Numbered from the stretch's first letter, positions 1 through 9,272 are shown. The stretch is DNA of 26,024 nucleotides from Fidelibacterota bacterium UBA6531 (GCA_002436185.1 DJKX01000033.1:1917-27940), one strand, 5' to 3'. The notes: generated from the letters alone by a model not told the origin. Numbers and translations are program-made.

Positions 1-3000
1 AAATATCCTGATTCTGAAAGTTTAGATCGTTCGTTAGAACTATTAAGCGTGAATAAATATTTCACAAAATCCTTTTTCTTAACGGATACAACTTATTTGG
101 CAGGTCGTACAAAAAAATCCGATGGTAATTATACCGGTTGGAAATTATTCCGTATTCCATTAAACCATTTCAGCCGAATAGATTCCAGCATGAGCCCGGA
201 ATGGACGGATATTCGTCATATGCGCTTGGTTGTTTCTGATACTGGAAATGTTAACATCAGTGTAGCAAAAATAGAATTGGTGGGGAATGAATGGCAGGAA
301 CTGGGTATAGCTCTAGACTCATCCAATACATTTACCAAAGAAAATGCAGACAGTGTTTTTTCAATTGCTGTTATTAATACAGAAGACAATGATAATTATA
401 CTCCACCAGAAGGAGTAAAAGGGGAATATGACAGATTGAACGATATTCGTTCCAAAGAACAATCCTTGGTGATGAAATTCACGGATCTTCCTATGAATTA
501 CAGTGGTGCCGCCATGAAAAGTTTGATGAAGATATCCGGTGTAAATTATTTGACCTATGATAAATTAAAAATGTATGTATATGGAGAAACAGCCAACCAA
601 TGGATAGGCAAAGAAGAAACAAGTGTAGAACTGTTTCTGCGATTCGGCCAAGGCAATAATTATTACGAATTTATCCAACCTGTTTACAGTGGTTGGGATG
701 AAACACGCGATAGAAATTCAATTGAAATAGATTTGGACTGGCTCACAAAATTGAAGCTGCAGGACTCGACAAATGTTAAAAAATTCAATGAAACAGATTT
801 GTATGAAATAGACGAAAATGACAGGTACTATACCTTTACGGATGATAATGGAATTGAAACCGGCAAACAGATTCATATTCGGGGCAAACCATCGCTTTCC
901 AGTATTCAGTTTTTTATTGTGGGAATTAATAATCAAGCTGATGAGTCAATTACCGGGGAAGTGTGGCTGGATGAATTACGCTTAAGCGGTGTAAAAAAAG
1001 AACGTGGTGTGGCAATGCGCATACAATCCAAATTTAATTTAGCGGATATCGCTTCATCTACTTTTTCTTACAGTAGAAAGGATGCTGATTTTCATGTATT
1101 ACAGCAACGGTTGGGTAGTAATACAAATACAGAAAATTTCAGAGTCAGTACAAATATTCAGCTACACAAATTACTACCTAAAAAATGGGGATTGAGTATT
1201 CCATTAAACACGACTTTTGCACAATCAGAGAATCGTCCAAAATACTTCCCCGATTCAGATATATTGGTAGATCAGGAAAATGTCCCCGATTCTATTATGA
1301 GCAAGAAACAGGAAATCTCTTTCAGCACGTCCCTAACAAAATCCAGTAAATCAGATAATAAGTTTATTAAAGCAACGCTCGATAAGATTAAACCTAGTTT
1401 TTCAGCTTCCCAGTCAACATCTTCTAATTCGCTTAATAAAGAAGTTTTGAATGAAAAATATTCAGGAAAGGTTAGCTATTCCTATCCATTCAGCAGAGAT
1501 AACTACATAACACCATTTAAGTGGCTTAAAGATGTCCCTTGGCTGGGTGAAAAATTGGGAGAAATGAATATGTATTATTCCCCTTCTGCATTCAATACCA
1601 GTTTGAACATTAGTGAAGCTTTGTCACAAACAACAAAGCGGATTGGCAGCCGTACAGATACATATTCGTTTGGTTTAAGCCGATCATTTTCATTGGATTA
1701 CAATTTGACGGATAAGCTGAAAACAAAATATAAGCGATCTATCAGCAGCGACCTTAGAGATTTTCGTGGATATGCCTGGATGGCTATTAGGGATTTGGAT
1801 CCGGGTGTCGTGGAAAACATCACTGAAAATCTGACAACGTCATTTAATCCACAATTGTTTACCTGGCTCAAGCCTAATTTTAACCATACTGCTGCTTTCC
1901 GCTGGAATAAGCCACGAGCCAGTTCCATCGATGGAGCAACAATAGGAACTCAATTACGATTTTCATCGAGCTTTAATATCCTTCCATCACAATTTTTCGA
2001 AATGATTTATAAACCACCTTCAAAAGCGAAGAAAAGTGCAGGTAATACGAGGCGCAGGGGGCGAACTAAAGATAAAGATGAAGAGGTTGAAGAAGCTAAA
2101 CCTGAACAAAAAGAAAATGCCTTTTTAACTGCAATGCACGGAATGGTAAAAAAAGTGAATCCAATCACTTTTTCGTATACAGAGAATCTCAACCGAACTG
2201 GCCGGGGAGTGCAAGGTACAGTACCGACAGGATACAAATTTGGTTGGCAGCCGGAACATGGTTTAGATCATGCTACTGATGTTGGATCTGATCAGGGAGC
2301 GTGGGATCACAAGCGAGATTTTTCTGTTCGGACAGGTGTGAATTTTACACGGAACATATCCACGTCAATGAATTACGCACAGAATATTGTTACAACCATC
2401 GGTGCATCGAATATTGAGCAGCGATCCATGTCCCGGGATTATTTATTTTGGGGCGAAAAACTGGAAGAAGGTCTTCCATTTTTTGGCTGGAGTCTGCGTT
2501 GGACCGGAGTGGAAAAATGGCCGTTCATAAATAAAATAGCCCGTTCTGCAAGTATGGAACACGCCATAAACGGAAAGGAATCCCGCTCGTGGCAATTTGA
2601 GAATTTTGATGGTCCGGACATGCCGTTATTTGACTTAACTCAATTTATTGATGATTACACTGAAAACCAGCGATCGGCAAGAAAAAACATCAGTTTTTCA
2701 CCTCTCATTGGATTGAACATGAACTTGAAAAAAGGAATTTCCATGAATATTCGCCACAATGTGTCCAAGTCTGTGCAGGATGAATCCAATGGATTAAGCG
2801 TGCGCAATGAAAAATCATGGACAGCAAGCAGTAATTACAGTCATCGCGGTGGATTTACAATTCCGCTGCCATATATGGACGATTGGAATATCCAGAATAC
2901 CGTAAACTTTACCCTCAATTTTGATATGAATGAAAGTGAATCACTTGGAAGTAAGGATGGAGGTGCAGAATTTGGACAGACTGCATTTAATTCCGGCTGG

Positions 3001-3147
3001 AAAACATCATTGCGCATTTCATATTCATTCAGTTCTCAAATCAGTGGTGGAATCATTTATGAATACAGGGAATCAGATTCGAAAACGACAGGTAAGAAAA
3101 TTGATCGTGATTTCGGGTTTGATGTAAATATTGCCATTAGTGGTTAA
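1..3147 (+). CDS. sprA: SprA, T9SS outer-membrane translocon (C-terminal part; 5' end outside window)
   Basis: The reading frame is open from base 1 (KYPDSESLDRS...), so this is the C-terminal ~1048 residues of a longer protein; Flavobacterium SprA is about 2,400 residues. SprA is the giant outer-membrane barrel through which T9SS cargo leaves the periplasm, with PorV docking at its lateral opening. Recognisable family stretches are WTDIRHMRLVVSD near the left end and VWLDELRLSGVKKERG at about 961-1008. A long run of alternating beta-strand sequence rich in Ser, Asn, Thr and aromatics follows to the end. A highly charged Lys/Arg/Glu insert lies at about 2020-2120. The GTG at 49 is internal, not the start. 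The C terminus is Ala-Ile-Ser-Gly rather than the usual terminal Phe. The identification as SprA is confident; strand number and exact domain limits were not determined. Confidence 0.9.
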   Translation, partial: KYPDSESLDRSLELLSVNKYFTKSFFLTDTTYLAGRTKKSDGNYTGWKLFRIPLNHFSRIDSSMSPEWTDIRHMRLVVSDTGNVNISVAKIELVGNEWQELGIALDSSNTFTKENADSVFSIAVINTEDNDNYTPPEGVKGEYDRLNDIRSKEQSLVMKFTDLPMNYSGAAMKSLMKISGVNYLTYDKLKMYVYGETANQWIGKEETSVELFLRFGQGNNYYEFIQPVYSGWDETRDRNSIEIDLDWLTKLKLQDSTNVKKFNETDLYEIDENDRYYTFTDDNGIETGKQIHIRGKPSLSSIQFFIVGINNQADESITGEVWLDELRLSGVKKERGVAMRIQSKFNLADIASSTFSYSRKDADFHVLQQRLGSNTNTENFRVSTNIQLHKLLPKKWGLSIPLNTTFAQSENRPKYFPDSDILVDQENVPDSIMSKKQEISFSTSLTKSSKSDNKFIKATLDKIKPSFSASQSTSSNSLNKEVLNEKYSGKVSYSYPFSRDNYITPFKWLKDVPWLGEKLGEMNMYYSPSAFNTSLNISEALSQTTKRIGSRTDTYSFGLSRSFSLDYNLTDKLKTKYKRSISSDLRDFRGYAWMAIRDLDPGVVENITENLTTSFNPQLFTWLKPNFNHTAAFRWNKPRASSIDGATIGTQLRFSSSFNILPSQFFEMIYKPPSKAKKSAGNTRRRGRTKDKDEEVEEAKPEQKENAFLTAMHGMVKKVNPITFSYTENLNRTGRGVQGTVPTGYKFGWQPEHGLDHATDVGSDQGAWDHKRDFSVRTGVNFTRNISTSMNYAQNIVTTIGASNIEQRSMSRDYLFWGEKLEEGLPFFGWSLRWTGVEKWPFINKIARSASMEHAINGKESRSWQFENFDGPDMPLFDLTQFIDDYTENQRSARKNISFSPLIGLNMNLKKGISMNIRHNVSKSVQDESNGLSVRNEKSWTASSNYSHRGGFTIPLPYMDDWNIQNTVNFTLNFDMNESESLGSKDGGAEFGQTAFNSGWKTSLRISYSFSSQISGGIIYEYRESDSKTTGKKIDRDFGFDVNIAISG

Positions 3148-3189
3148 GACTGGCGATAAGTGATCTGGTAGCTGGTGAATGGTAGAAAA

Positions 3190-4110
3190 ATGAAAATAAT
3201 AATGAAAATAATCTTAATCATATTTACTTTGCTGGTAAGTGCCGGCTGTGAGAATACAGTCCCGAAATTCTCTGGTGAAAATGCATTTCAGTATCTGGAA
3301 AAACAATGTTCATTTGGTCCACGTAATCCCGGTTCTATCGGATACAAAGAATGTCTCACTTTTTTATTACAGGAATTGATAGCAACTGCAGACACAGTTT
3401 GGACACAGCCATTTACGTATGATGATCTACATCGGGGTGGGAGTTATGATTTGCAAAATATCATTGCCAGATTTAATCCAAATGCTGAAAAACAAATTCT
3501 ACTCGGAACACATTGGGATACACGGCCATGGTCGGATAAGGAATCAGATATCGAAAATCAAAATATGCCCATTATGGGAGCCAACGATGGCGCAAGTGGA
3601 GTGGCTGTTTTATTAGAAATAACTCATATATTAAAATCAAATCCAGCTGAAATAGGTGTTACTATTGTTTTCTTTGATGGTGAAGATCTGGGAATGTCTG
3701 GAGAAAATACATCCTATGCGCTAGGTTCCCAATATTTTGCTAAAAATTTACCAATTCCCAAACCGGATCATGCAATTATCCTTGATATGGTGGGCGATAA
3801 ACATCTCCATTTACCCATCGAACGATTATCTTATCGCCATGCTCCACGACTAGCGCGGGAAATATGGAAATTGGCCAATAGATTAAATTTACCAGCGTTT
3901 GACCAATCACTTGGTTATTCAATTTTTGATGATCATGTACCTCTTTGGGAATTTGCAGAAATTCCTGCAATAGACATTATTGATTTTGATTATCCCCATA
4001 AATTTGACAATTATTGGCATACTCAAGAGGATACACCAGACAAATGTTCACCTGCCAGTTTAGAACAAGTGGGAACTTTATTAACTCATCATATTTATGG
4101 AATCGAATGA
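3190..4110 (+). CDS. Glutaminyl-peptide cyclotransferase-like M28 metallopeptidase, lipoprotein
   Basis: This is a 306-residue zinc-hydrolase-fold protein of the M28 family, most like type II glutaminyl cyclases, which convert N-terminal Gln to pyroglutamate. Visible site residues are H108 and D110 in GTHWDTRPW, D133 in GANDGASG, E165-D166 in FFDGED, D199 in ILDMVGD, and W276-H277 in YWHTQEDT. The last two motifs resemble the LDLIG and WHT motifs of animal glutaminyl cyclase better than those of ordinary aminopeptidases. Residues 1-20 form a lipoprotein signal ending in VSAGC, so the enzyme is probably membrane-anchored outside the cytoplasm. I chose the ATG at 3190 because it starts the signal directly; a GTG at 3175 adds five residues. 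It lies 42 nt after sprA. An aminopeptidase role cannot be excluded from sequence alone. Confidence 0.82.
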   Translation: MKIIMKIILIIFTLLVSAGCENTVPKFSGENAFQYLEKQCSFGPRNPGSIGYKECLTFLLQELIATADTVWTQPFTYDDLHRGGSYDLQNIIARFNPNAEKQILLGTHWDTRPWSDKESDIENQNMPIMGANDGASGVAVLLEITHILKSNPAEIGVTIVFFDGEDLGMSGENTSYALGSQYFAKNLPIPKPDHAIILDMVGDKHLHLPIERLSYRHAPRLAREIWKLANRLNLPAFDQSLGYSIFDDHVPLWEFAEIPAIDIIDFDYPHKFDNYWHTQEDTPDKCSPASLEQVGTLLTHHIYGIE

Positions 4111-4934
4111 TAAAACTGCATTACTTTTTTTCCATGCGTAAAACCCTTTGGCTACTTTCCGGGCTGCTTTTATTTATTTTGGGCTGTCCCGGTGGCGATG
4201 CCACCGATGAAGAAACTACTTCTTTGCAGGATCTTCATTTCAATTATCATCAAGGCTTGAATAAGCTTTTTTTCAGCGTTCAGGTTGAGCCCTCGTACCT
4301 TGGAACTCAACTTCAAGTGGTGAATGCACTCTATTTTGGATTTGATTCAACTCAAAATGCGGATACACTTGTGTTGAATGATATTGGATATTCAGGCGAT
4401 ATTATTCCCGATGATGATATTTATTCTATTAACGTCAGCAATGATTCAAATTATGTATCTTATGTTTTGGAACCCACAGATACAGGAAATGTATATATCA
4501 AATTTTTAGTTCAATATGGTACCACTATCAAGGGACGTATGCTCATCTTTGAGACAGGAAATCAAGGCCCAAAAATTTTATCGGTCAGTATGCCGGATAC
4601 CATGCGCAGACCCGGAGCGGATAGTGTTGCAGTGGGAAATCTTGTCGTTACAGTTTCTGATCCGGATGGTCATGAAGATGTACAAACGTGTTATCTAATG
4701 TTTCAGAAACCGGATGGTACTTATTCCAGCGGAAGTCCCATTTCTTTATATGATGATGGTATTCAGGATTTTTCCATGTATCTTTGGGATGAAGAAGCGT
4801 ATGATGGCAAATTTTCCCGGTATATCATTATTGATTCAAATAATCCATTGGGAACATATACATCTTATTTTTATGCTCGGGATTATTCAGGAATTTTATC
4901 AGAACCATTTATAACAACACTGGTTGTGGAATGA
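4107..4934 (+). CDS. Uncharacterised lipoprotein with Ig-like domains
   Basis: I do not recognise a named family. The start is taken as the ATG at 4107, which overlaps the upstream stop as ATGA; the ATG at 4134 gives a more compact signal (MRKTLWLLSGLLLFILGC). Either way a lipobox (ILGC) puts the protein in a membrane as a lipoprotein. The mature part of about 250 residues appears to hold two beta-sandwich domains. The first has a YSGDIIPDDDIYS stretch. The second begins near GPKILSVSMPDT and contains VTVSDPDGHEDV, a turn typical of bacterial Ig/cadherin-like folds, and later YDDGIQDF. It sits between the glutaminyl-cyclase-like gene and the propeller gene, overlapping both by 4 nt, so it is probably co-translated with them. 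A structural or accessory role at the T9SS is possible but inferred from position only. Confidence 0.75.
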   Translation: MIKLHYFFSMRKTLWLLSGLLLFILGCPGGDATDEETTSLQDLHFNYHQGLNKLFFSVQVEPSYLGTQLQVVNALYFGFDSTQNADTLVLNDIGYSGDIIPDDDIYSINVSNDSNYVSYVLEPTDTGNVYIKFLVQYGTTIKGRMLIFETGNQGPKILSVSMPDTMRRPGADSVAVGNLVVTVSDPDGHEDVQTCYLMFQKPDGTYSSGSPISLYDDGIQDFSMYLWDEEAYDGKFSRYIIIDSNNPLGTYTSYFYARDYSGILSEPFITTLVVE

Positions 4935-6637
4935 TATTACTGAAACAAAGGGGCTTTATAAAACGCATATCCAGTGCCAATTGGATATCTAAAACCGCTG
5001 TAATTATTTGTTTGTCGACAATCCTGTTTCCTCAAGTTGCAACAAAATTTCAATTGCCTTTTAATTTACAGCATCAGAAATCTATCTCCTCATCCGACAC
5101 CTCACAGCCGGGTTTATTGAGCAACGTTATATCAGAAATTCGTTTACAAGGCGACACTAGTTGGGTATGGTTAGGAACTGGGAGAGGCCTTTCCCGGGTA
5201 AAAGATTCGCTCAATGTGGAAACATTCTTTACAAGTTCAGAACTGACGAATGGTTCAAGTACGGGCGGATTTTTTCCTGAAGGAGGTGTTTCTGCTATTG
5301 CAGTGAAAGGCGATACTGTTTTCGCCGCTTTTGCCGGAAGTGAAAATGATTTTCCCATTGGTAGGGGTGTTGTTTATACAGCGAATACCACAGCTGAATT
5401 TCCGGTATGGACTTATTATAGCCAGCCTATAGATTTTGCTGATGCAGAAACATTTCCCTGGGGTGGTATTGGATTTATTCAGGGATTACCTATAACAGCT
5501 GAGGAATATAATATTACGTATGACGCATCAATCAATGGTGGGTTTGTGTGGATTACCAGTTGGGCCGGTGGATTAAGACGATATAAAATTTCAGATGGCA
5601 GTTGGGAACGAGTCCCAACACCGGAAGATGACAAACTTACTCTTATCACCTGCGCTGATTCATCTTATGAAATGGTGGATGGTAAAAAAATTCTAAAGAA
5701 CTTTTACATGAATCCTCGAGATCCAATTGATGGAGGAAATCATAATCATAAAGCATTTTCAGTTTTAGCCTATAGTGATACAATTTGGGTTGGAACGGCG
5801 AATGGCATCAATCGGGGAATTATTGGAAATCAAGGATGTATTGATTGGCAGCATTATGCCTATCCATTTGAAAACTTATCTGGAAATTTTGTAGTAAGTA
5901 TTGCCAAGCAAAACTGGAATTCACAGCGAATTATATGGGCAGCAACGATGAATGCCGATGATCCGACTGAGCAGCGAGGTGTAAGCTATACATTGAATGA
6001 TGGCGGCACGTGGCACACAACTTTGGTCGGTGAGCGAGTGTACAATGTGTATGCGCAGGATTCACTTGTGTTTGCCGCATCAGCAAATGGTCTTTGGAAA
6101 ACAAATGATGGGCAAAACTGGGCATTGTTCAATCCTGCAAGAAATGTGACCCCCTTACAAGGTGATGAAACATTATCCAGTGAAGTGTTTGCTGTCATGC
6201 TGGATGAACGGGCATATTATAACGGACCGGTACTTTGGATTGGTACAGGGGATGGTGTTGCTCGATCATCGAATCTTGATGGCAGTAATTGGGAAATCTA
6301 CCGAGCAGATTATGATCCGGAAATAATTTATGCTTATCCAAATCCATTTTCCCCTAATTCTCACAACGTACTGGACGGGGATGGATTTGTTCGCTTTCAC
6401 TTGGGCGATATTTCGTCTTATGAAGTGGAAATGGATGTTTACAATTTTGCCATGGAAAATGTGTATAGTGTAACATTAAACAGACAAAAGCCAGAAACAG
6501 GATCAATAAAATGGAATGGTAAAGATGCAAATGGGCGCTTGGTGGATAATGGTGTATACTTTATTAAACTGAAATATTCTCAGAGCTTGAATGCCTCTGC
6601 TAGTAACCATTGGCTTAAATTAATTGTTGTGAAATGA
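4931..6637 (+). CDS. Beta-propeller protein with T9SS C-terminal sorting domain (PorZ-like architecture)
   Basis: This 568-residue secreted protein starts at the ATG at 4931 (ATGA overlap). It has a long basic N-region and a hydrophobic segment at about residues 22-34. Several propeller-blade motifs of the two-component-regulator type recur: SWVWLGTGRGLSRV, GFVWITSWAGGLRRY, DTIWVGTANGINRG, LVFAASANGLWKTNDG and VLWIGTGDGVARS. From about residue 464 a sorting domain begins (YPNPF at 469) and ends with DNGVYFIKLK and WLKLIVVK. In Porphyromonas, PorZ combines propellers with such a domain and works with PorU, PorV and PorQ to attach cargo to lipopolysaccharide. This protein has only one propeller's worth of sequence against two in PorZ. 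Two PorV/PorQ-type barrels follow directly. It could equally be an ordinary secreted cargo. Confidence 0.78.
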   Translation: MILLKQRGFIKRISSANWISKTAVIICLSTILFPQVATKFQLPFNLQHQKSISSSDTSQPGLLSNVISEIRLQGDTSWVWLGTGRGLSRVKDSLNVETFFTSSELTNGSSTGGFFPEGGVSAIAVKGDTVFAAFAGSENDFPIGRGVVYTANTTAEFPVWTYYSQPIDFADAETFPWGGIGFIQGLPITAEEYNITYDASINGGFVWITSWAGGLRRYKISDGSWERVPTPEDDKLTLITCADSSYEMVDGKKILKNFYMNPRDPIDGGNHNHKAFSVLAYSDTIWVGTANGINRGIIGNQGCIDWQHYAYPFENLSGNFVVSIAKQNWNSQRIIWAATMNADDPTEQRGVSYTLNDGGTWHTTLVGERVYNVYAQDSLVFAASANGLWKTNDGQNWALFNPARNVTPLQGDETLSSEVFAVMLDERAYYNGPVLWIGTGDGVARSSNLDGSNWEIYRADYDPEIIYAYPNPFSPNSHNVLDGDGFVRFHLGDISSYEVEMDVYNFAMENVYSVTLNRQKPETGSIKWNGKDANGRLVDNGVYFIKLKYSQSLNASASNHWLKLIVVK

Positions 6638-7578
6638 AGCGTTTATTCTCCATTTTAATCATATGCACTTTTTCATTAAATGCTGCAGATTATGCAGGAT
6701 ATTCAGGTTCATTTCTGCGAATGGGAACATCTGCCAGAGCCATGGCAATGGGCAGTGGGTTTACGGCAGAACTTGATCGTGGTTTTACAGCATATCATAA
6801 TCCTGCCAGTATTGCATTTTTAGAAAAACGTCAAGCATCCTTTACGTATCATTCACTGACTCTAGATCGGAAATTTATTGCCAGTAGTTTTGCTCTTCAC
6901 TTACCTCCCACAGCTGGACTTGGAGTCGCTTGGGTCAGTGCAGGAGTGGATGGCATTGACGGGCGAACGTTGGCCGGAGAAGCAACATCAACATTATCTA
7001 CATCTGAGGATGCTTTTTATATTAGTTTTGCCCAGCGGCTACAACCGTGGGTTAGTCTGGGAATCAATATAAAAATTCTCTACAATCAATTACCCATGAA
7101 TGAAAGTGATTTGGCAGGAAAAGGGACTGGGTTTGATGTTGGTATAATGCTGCGACCCGGCAAGCGTATGACTATTGGATTCATGGTTCAAGACTTGAAT
7201 TCTTATTACCAATGGAACACAAGTTCAGTATTCGAAGAAGAAGGGCGTGTTTATCGAGATGTATTCCCCTCCATTTTCAGAGTGGGAATAACGTATAAGA
7301 AAAGAAAACTATATTTTACAGGTGATGCTGGAATCATTGCCGGGGAAAAGTCCGATGGTTCCTATGGGCATTTGGGACAATCTATTCGTGCCGGAGTTGA
7401 ATATACATATAGGAAAAATTATTTTTTCCGCGGAGGGTATGGAAATGGTCGAATTGGAGTTGGCGGCGGGATGAATTTTTCATTTATAAAAAAGAATGAT
7501 GCCTTTCTGGATTATGCTATGATTGCAGAATTTCCTGCTGGAGTTGCTCATATAATTACCTATGCGTTCCATTTTTAA
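6634..7578 (+). CDS. PorV/UPF0164-family outer-membrane beta-barrel
   Basis: This 314-residue outer-membrane protein starts with ATGA over the upstream stop. A signal peptide (MKRLFSILIICTFSLNA) is followed by the family signature FLRMGTSARAMAMGSGF, then YHNPAS about 25 residues later. The rest alternates short beta strands (for example VSLGINIKILYNQLP and GIMLRPGKRMTIGFMVQDLN), and the chain ends in Phe (YAFHF), as expected for a barrel substrate of BamA. PorV-type proteins are about 14-stranded barrels that collect folded T9SS cargo from SprA and shuttle it to the attachment complex. The gene lies directly behind the propeller protein and overlaps the next barrel gene by 17 nt. Whether it is the housekeeping PorV or a paralogue cannot be told from this window, because another member is present at 23218. 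Confidence 0.85.
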   Translation: MKRLFSILIICTFSLNAADYAGYSGSFLRMGTSARAMAMGSGFTAELDRGFTAYHNPASIAFLEKRQASFTYHSLTLDRKFIASSFALHLPPTAGLGVAWVSAGVDGIDGRTLAGEATSTLSTSEDAFYISFAQRLQPWVSLGINIKILYNQLPMNESDLAGKGTGFDVGIMLRPGKRMTIGFMVQDLNSYYQWNTSSVFEEEGRVYRDVFPSIFRVGITYKKRKLYFTGDAGIIAGEKSDGSYGHLGQSIRAGVEYTYRKNYFFRGGYGNGRIGVGGGMNFSFIKKNDAFLDYAMIAEFPAGVAHIITYAFHF

Positions 7579-8425
7579 ATTTTTATTACTGATCATTTCT
7601 TGTGTATTATATGGCACAGGTACTCAATTTTTATCCATCCCTTCAAATGGATTGGAACTAGCAATTGGCGCCAATGCTATTCAGAAAAATAGTATTAATC
7701 CCGCTGGACTTTTAACACATAGTCCCGGTCCAATAATGGGTGTTTCATATGGTTCATGGTTAGCGAATACAAAATTATCAGCAATTAAAGTTTTATTTCC
7801 GGGGCAAAAAATATCCTATGGACTGGATTTGAAATATGTTGATTTGGATGATTTGGAATTGCGATCTGAAAGACCCACAGATGATCCTTTAGCAACGTTT
7901 GGTGCAAGTGGTTTTTCTTTGGGCGGTTCGTTCAGTAAAGAATTTCTTGGCATAGACGTTGGTGCTGCCATACGTTATGTACGGATTGATCTTTATACGG
8001 AAAACAGCAGTGGATTTGCCGGGGACATTGGAGTAACAAAGACCCTTTCTCCAAACATCAATTTAGGAGGAGCAATTTTGAATTTGGGAAAAATGTCTGA
8101 TCTTCGAAATGAAGAACCCAAATTGCCATTAAGAATTGTATCGACTGCAAATCTTAAAGTTGAGATGGATCAGTTAGTAAATAACATTGCTTTAACTGGC
8201 GAATGGTCCAACCTGATAAACGGAAGTATTTTTTATGTGTCTACAATATCAAAATGGAAAAATATGTCATTTCGTTTAAGCAGCAAACTGGCTGAAAATA
8301 TCACTGAAATTTCTGGAGGCCTTGGCTTGCAATTCGGTATGTACAGATTGAACTATGGAGTACGAATTGGTTCACAAAATTTGGGCATGCCCCAAATGAT
8401 TGATCTAATAATTCAACTACCATAA
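7562..8425 (+). CDS. Divergent PorV/PorQ-like outer-membrane barrel
   Basis: This is a 287-residue predicted beta-barrel. It starts at the ATG at 7562 within the end of the preceding barrel gene, in another frame. After a signal (MRSIFKFLLLIISCVLYG) comes TQFLSIPSNGLELAIGAN and then INPAGL. These occupy the positions of the FLxLPxSARAxALGG and NPA motifs of the PorV/PorQ family, but they are degenerate. Later strands such as VGAAIRYVRIDLYTE and ISGGLGLQFGMYRLNYGVRIG support a barrel. It lacks the terminal aromatic residue, ending in IIQLP. Its position after a propeller/sorting-domain gene and a PorV-like gene makes PorQ, the PorZ-binding barrel of Porphyromonas, an attractive reading. Barrel membership is likely; the PorQ assignment is inference. 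Confidence 0.7.
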   Translation: MRSIFKFLLLIISCVLYGTGTQFLSIPSNGLELAIGANAIQKNSINPAGLLTHSPGPIMGVSYGSWLANTKLSAIKVLFPGQKISYGLDLKYVDLDDLELRSERPTDDPLATFGASGFSLGGSFSKEFLGIDVGAAIRYVRIDLYTENSSGFAGDIGVTKTLSPNINLGGAILNLGKMSDLRNEEPKLPLRIVSTANLKVEMDQLVNNIALTGEWSNLINGSIFYVSTISKWKNMSFRLSSKLAENITEISGGLGLQFGMYRLNYGVRIGSQNLGMPQMIDLIIQLP

Positions 8426-8426
8426 A

Positions 8427-9269
8427 ATGACGAATCACAAAGATACAGGTGACCGACAGCAAAAAATTATCGTCTTTCTGTTGTTCATTGTTTTGATTCT
8501 TATCAGTATCGTTGTTGGCACATTTAATAAAATCAACATTCTTGAAAAATCTCCTGTTACAGAGCTGCCGGATATAGAACCAATCGAAAAAACAGTTTCG
8601 GTAAGCATAGGTAAAATCGCCATAATTATTGACGATTTTGGCTATCGAAATGATGCTGTTTCGGAAGGGTTTTTAAACATAGATACTGATTTGACGTATG
8701 CTGTTATTCCCGGTCATGAATACAGTCAAACTATGTCTAAAAAGGCATACCAATCAGGATATGAAGTTATCGCCCACATGCCCATGGGAACGACTGTGCC
8801 AAGCTTTGGTGAAGAAGAATATATTATAAAAGCATCCATGACCAGTGCGGAAATTGAAGAACGGATGAATAAGGTGTTGCGACATTTACCGGAAATAGTG
8901 GGAATGAATAATCATCAAGGGTCAAACGCTTCGGCAAACAAACGAGTGATGAATGTGATGGGGAATGTTTTAAAAGAGAATGGAAAATATTTTTTGGACA
9001 GCCGCACAACAAAAGAAACCCAAGCTGAAAGTGCCATGCGTCTGATAGGTGTTCCTACAGGTCGTCGACATGTATTTTTAGATAATAATCCCGAGGAAAC
9101 TTCAATAATCCAGCAATTGCATTCACTCGCTGAAATAGCCAAAGCAAATGGATTTGCAGTTGGAATCGGACACGTAAAAGAAAATACACTAAACGTGCTG
9201 CAGCGGGAAATCCCCAAACTCAAAGCTGACAATTATGAATTCGTATTTATTTCTGAAGTGGTGAATTAA
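8427..9269 (+). CDS. Divergent polysaccharide deacetylase (YibQ/DUF610 family), membrane-anchored
   Basis: This 280-residue protein has an N-terminal membrane anchor at about residues 13-33 and a carbohydrate-esterase-like domain from about residue 62. Family motifs appear in order: IAIIIDDFGY (D69-D70), VIAHMPMG (H117), GMNNHQGSNAS (H163), FLDSRTT, HVFLDNNPEE and GFAVGIGHVKENTL. These match the 'divergent polysaccharide deacetylase' family related to NodB deacetylases, whose true substrate is unsettled. Two usual positions differ: the family's H-[LM]-P-[LM]-E-P reads HMPMGT here, and the NNHMGS motif has Gln for Met. The gene begins 1 nt after the preceding stop and ends 3 nt before the asparaginase gene, so it belongs to the same transcript. 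An envelope-glycan role, perhaps in the periplasm, is inferred from the family. Confidence 0.88.
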   Translation: MTNHKDTGDRQQKIIVFLLFIVLILISIVVGTFNKINILEKSPVTELPDIEPIEKTVSVSIGKIAIIIDDFGYRNDAVSEGFLNIDTDLTYAVIPGHEYSQTMSKKAYQSGYEVIAHMPMGTTVPSFGEEEYIIKASMTSAEIEERMNKVLRHLPEIVGMNNHQGSNASANKRVMNVMGNVLKENGKYFLDSRTTKETQAESAMRLIGVPTGRRHVFLDNNPEETSIIQQLHSLAEIAKANGFAVGIGHVKENTLNVLQREIPKLKADNYEFVFISEVVN

Positions 9270-9272
9270 TCC

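Noticed and set aside
3175..3189. GTG start for the M28 lipoprotein
   Set aside because: It adds only NGRK-type residues before a complete signal peptide. The ATG at 3190 gives a normal 20-residue lipoprotein signal.
4014..4106. Upstream extension of the lipoprotein frame, adding 31 residues (MAYSRGYTRQ...)
   Set aside because: It would overlap the glutaminyl-cyclase-like gene by about 97 nt, and it places the lipoprotein signal far from the N terminus. The ATGA at 4107 is the better start.
5074..5358. A 94-codon - strand open frame opposite the propeller gene
   Set aside because: It is a shadow of the propeller coding sequence with no signal, motif or upstream start context.
8915..9232. 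A 105-codon - strand open frame opposite the deacetylase gene
   Set aside because: It lies opposite a well-supported enzyme gene. The translation is Ser/Cys/Phe-rich with no recognisable motif, and no - strand gene exists elsewhere in the window.
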